Source: Bacteroidota bacterium (lineage in GTDB: Bacteria > Bacteroidota > Bacteroidia > Bacteroidales > Bacteroidaceae). From it: a stretch of DNA of 54,750 nucleotides. The notes beneath the pieces are model-generated. The model ran no database searches, was not told the origin of the DNA, and saw only the letters and a program-made list of their open reading frames with translations. Both the position numbers and the translations under genes were made by a program. The stretch is from assembly GCA_023458215.1 (NCBI GenBank), contig JAEXAJ010000212.1:1-54750 (forward strand), written 5' to 3'. Below are positions 52,706-54,750 of the stretch, in pieces (position 1 is the stretch's first letter; each line of letters starts with the position of its first letter).

Positions 52706-54436
52706 ATGGTGAGGATGGAAAATCAAGCAAGAATAACAATACCTTATGCGGTAGCCAATTTTGCCGATTTACGGGAACGTGGTTTTTATTATGTTGACAA
52801 GACGGATTATATTTCTCGGTTGGAGAATTACAATGCTCCTGTTTTTCTGCGTCCCCGCCGTTTTGGAAAGAGCTTGTTGGTATCTACATTGGCGCACTAC
52901 TATGACCGTACTAAAGCCAACCGTTTTGACGATCTTTTTGGCGGTACCTATATAGGGGAGCATCCTACATCGGAACATAACCGATATATGGTGGCGCGCT
53001 ATGATTTCTCTAAGATGGTGATGGGCGCAACTATGGAGGATTTGGAACAGAATTTCAATGACTTGAATTGTTCGCCTGTGGAGATTATGGTGAATCACAA
53101 TCGTGATCTTTTTGGTGATTTTCAGTTCAGTGTGCGCGGTAATGCATCGAAAATGCTGGAGGAGGTGCTGGCTTATGCCCGTAGCTGTAATTTCCCTCCC
53201 GTTTACATGTTGATAGATGAGTATGATAACTTTACCAATCAACTGCTGACTTCGTATAATGATCCGCTATATGAGCAAGTGACGACAAAAGATAGCTTCT
53301 TGCGCACCTTTTTCAAAGTGATTAAAGCCGGTATAGGTGAAGGTAGCATACGTACTTGCTTCTGCACTGGTGTGTTGCCTGTGACGATGGATGACTTGAC
53401 GAGTGGGTATAATATTGCTGAGATTCTGACACTGGAGCCTGAATTTGTTAATATGTTGGGCTTTACTTATTCCGAGACGGAAACATATCTGCGCTATGTG
53501 CTGGATAAATACACGGGGAGCCAGGAACGTTACGATGAAATATGGCAACTCATTGTTAATAACTACGATGGATATCGTTTCAGTCCCCGAGGTGAGAAGT
53601 TGTTCAACGCTACTATATTGACTTATTTTCTGAAGAAGTTTGCAGTAAATAAGGGAGAGGTTCCGGATGAGCTTGTTGATGAGAATCTGCGTACTGATGT
53701 AAACTGGTTGCGACGTCTCACTCTCTCGTTGGAAAACTCCAAAGAAATGTTGGATGCTTTGGTCATTGATGACGGTTTGTACTACAATGCCAATGATCTC
53801 TCCAGTAAGTTCAACAAACAGAAATTCTTCGATAAGAATTTCTATCCCGTAAGTCTTTTTTATCTAGGTATGACTACTCTGTATAATGATTACCGCATGA
53901 CTCTTCCGAATTTGACTATGCGCAGCATCTATATGGATTACTATAATGTGTTGAATCAGATAGACGGAGGTGCCAAACGTTATGCTCCTATTTACGAACG
54001 TTACACATCGGAACGTCGGTTGGAACCGCTGATAGAGAATTATTTCGAGCAATATCTCGGTCAGTTCCCTGCACAAGTGTTTGATAAGATAAATGAGAAT
54101 TTCATTCGTTGCTCTTTCTTCGAACTTGTGTCGCGCTACTTGAGCAAATGCTATACTTTCGCTATTGAGCAAAATAACTCCGAGGGACGTGCAGACTTCG
54201 AGATGACGGGTATTCCGGGTACTGATTATTATACAGATGACCGTCTGGTAGAGTTTAAATACTATAAAGCACGGAATGCTAAAAAGATATTGGCGCTGGA
54301 AGCTCCTTTGTCCGAACATGTGAAACAGGTACATGACTATGCCGCTGATACTTTGAAGCATTTCCCTAATTACCGGGTGCGCACATACGTGGTTTATATC
54401 TGTGCTAATCGCGGTTGGAAATGTTGGGAGGTATAA
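52706..54436 (+). CDS. AAA-ATPase-like / PD-(D/E)XK nuclease-like protein (DUF1703 type)
   Basis: 576 residues from the ATG at 52706 (52715 is also possible; a frame extending back to 52643 passes through the -7 box). The N-terminus has 'NFADLRERGFYYVDKTDYI' and a Walker-like 'RPRRFGKSLLVSTLAHYY' (~50-65), then 'PVYMLIDEYDNF' as Walker B. The C-terminus has 'GRADFEMTG...DDRLVEFKYYK', a PD-(D/E)XK-like active site (Asp, then Glu-x-Lys). Such proteins are numerous in Bacteroides, often in variable loci; their function is not known. It separates the tip gene from the next fimbrial-type gene and has its own promoter and terminator, so it looks like an inserted cassette. Confidence 0.88.
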   Translation: MVRMENQARITIPYAVANFADLRERGFYYVDKTDYISRLENYNAPVFLRPRRFGKSLLVSTLAHYYDRTKANRFDDLFGGTYIGEHPTSEHNRYMVARYDFSKMVMGATMEDLEQNFNDLNCSPVEIMVNHNRDLFGDFQFSVRGNASKMLEEVLAYARSCNFPPVYMLIDEYDNFTNQLLTSYNDPLYEQVTTKDSFLRTFFKVIKAGIGEGSIRTCFCTGVLPVTMDDLTSGYNIAEILTLEPEFVNMLGFTYSETETYLRYVLDKYTGSQERYDEIWQLIVNNYDGYRFSPRGEKLFNATILTYFLKKFAVNKGEVPDELVDENLRTDVNWLRRLTLSLENSKEMLDALVIDDGLYYNANDLSSKFNKQKFFDKNFYPVSLFYLGMTTLYNDYRMTLPNLTMRSIYMDYYNVLNQIDGGAKRYAPIYERYTSERRLEPLIENYFEQYLGQFPAQVFDKINENFIRCSFFELVSRYLSKCYTFAIEQNNSEGRADFEMTGIPGTDYYTDDRLVEFKYYKARNAKKILALEAPLSEHVKQVHDYAADTLKHFPNYRVRTYVVYICANRGWKCWEV

Positions 54437-54473
54437 AAAAGGATATAATTCGATAGTTTAATAATATTGTTTT

Positions 54474-54515
54474 CCGTCCCGCTTTATGTATCGAAAGATG
54501 CATGAGGCGGGACGG
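54474..54515 (+). terminator. Strong GAAA-loop terminator after the AAA-ATPase gene
   Basis: 19-base arms (54474-54492 and 54497-54515) pair fully if G-U pairs are allowed; the outer nine pairs (CCGTCCCGC/GCGGGACGG) are perfect and the loop is GAAA. It lies 38 bp after the ATPase stop. Confidence 0.8.
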
Positions 54516-54557
54516 ATTATTTTCCGGTATTCCGGTGACTAAATGAATAATAATTGA

Positions 54558-54750
54558 ATGATTAATGATATGAAAGAAGTTTTTGAAAATGGTTGGTTAG
54601 GGCTTTTGAGCCTGTTTGTTGCATTCTTGGGTCTTACGGGATGTGAAGAACGTATAGAGAATGTTGTTTCTCCTTCGGTAGGTGGTGAATTGGTAACTGT
54701 GTCGCTGAACTTGGGTTTTGCAGAAAATAATGGTGATGAATTATACCGCA
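54558..54750 (+). CDS. Start of a further fimbrial-type (DUF4906-like) lipoprotein gene, cut by the window end
   Basis: Open from ATG 54558 (or 54570, MKEVFENG...) to the window end, about 64 codons. It has a lipoprotein signal ending in LTGC. The visible segment 'GGELVTVSLNLGFAENNGDE' closely parallels 'KKVQVELSFGFADEEDG' in the tip-like protein encoded at 50071, so it is probably a second tip or DUF4906 protein. No T-R motif is seen before the cut. No promoter match was found in the short space after the terminator. Confidence 0.75.
   Translation, partial: MINDMKEVFENGWLGLLSLFVAFLGLTGCEERIENVVSPSVGGELVTVSLNLGFAENNGDELYR

Overview
The window looks like a Bacteroides chromosome, probably gut-derived; I cannot fix the species. 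The evidence is two SusC/SusD polysaccharide-utilisation loci, many lipoproteins with Bacteroides-type signal peptides, a type V (fimbrillin) pilus operon, and repeated use of the Bacteroides promoter signature (-7 box TAnnTTTG, often with TTG/TTTG 18-19 bp upstream). That signature also settles several start codons. No tRNA, rRNA, CRISPR array or insertion sequence was seen.

Layout. 1-8492 is the end of a plant-glycan utilisation locus: SusC C-terminus, SusD, a GH78 alpha-L-rhamnosidase and a GH3 beta-glycosidase, closed by a strong terminator. 8600-16500 holds single genes: a secreted serine hydrolase, a TIR protein carrying two ribosomal L7/L12-like C-terminal domains, a zinc/cadmium-type P1B ATPase in an operon with a Fur-family regulator, a coiled-coil lipoprotein and an unknown protein. 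16660-18571 is phnX-phnW for 2-aminoethylphosphonate breakdown. 18638-26693 is a second utilisation locus: GH29 fucosidase, SusC, SusD and a sugar mutarotase on the minus strand, with a divergent AraC regulator. 26700-35737 holds housekeeping and accessory genes: two L,D-transpeptidases, a MATE exporter, dinB, two ATPases and small membrane proteins.

35807-54750 is the most interesting region. A small gene split by a -1 frameshift at an A8 run and a block of 22-bp tandem repeats precede a tyrosine recombinase gene. Next comes a segment of about 313 bp flanked by inverted repeats (37815-37834 and 38148-38167), with a near-perfect promoter inside that currently points away from the downstream genes. 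Downstream lie an Rrf2-like regulator gene, an OmpA/DUF3575 outer-membrane protein gene, and eleven consecutive fimbrial lipoprotein genes ending in a large tip-like protein. This reads as a recombinase-controlled ON/OFF switch for a complex type V pilus, captured in the OFF orientation. All eleven lipoproteins carry a T/S-R-A/S/T motif after the lipobox, the expected place for the arginine-specific cleavage that drives pilin assembly. An AAA-ATPase/nuclease-like cassette follows, then the start of a further fimbrial-type lipoprotein gene that runs off the window.

The main candidates for something little described are the TIR-PEGA-(L12 CTD)x2 protein and the pilus switch with its possible antisense feedback onto the recombinase gene.
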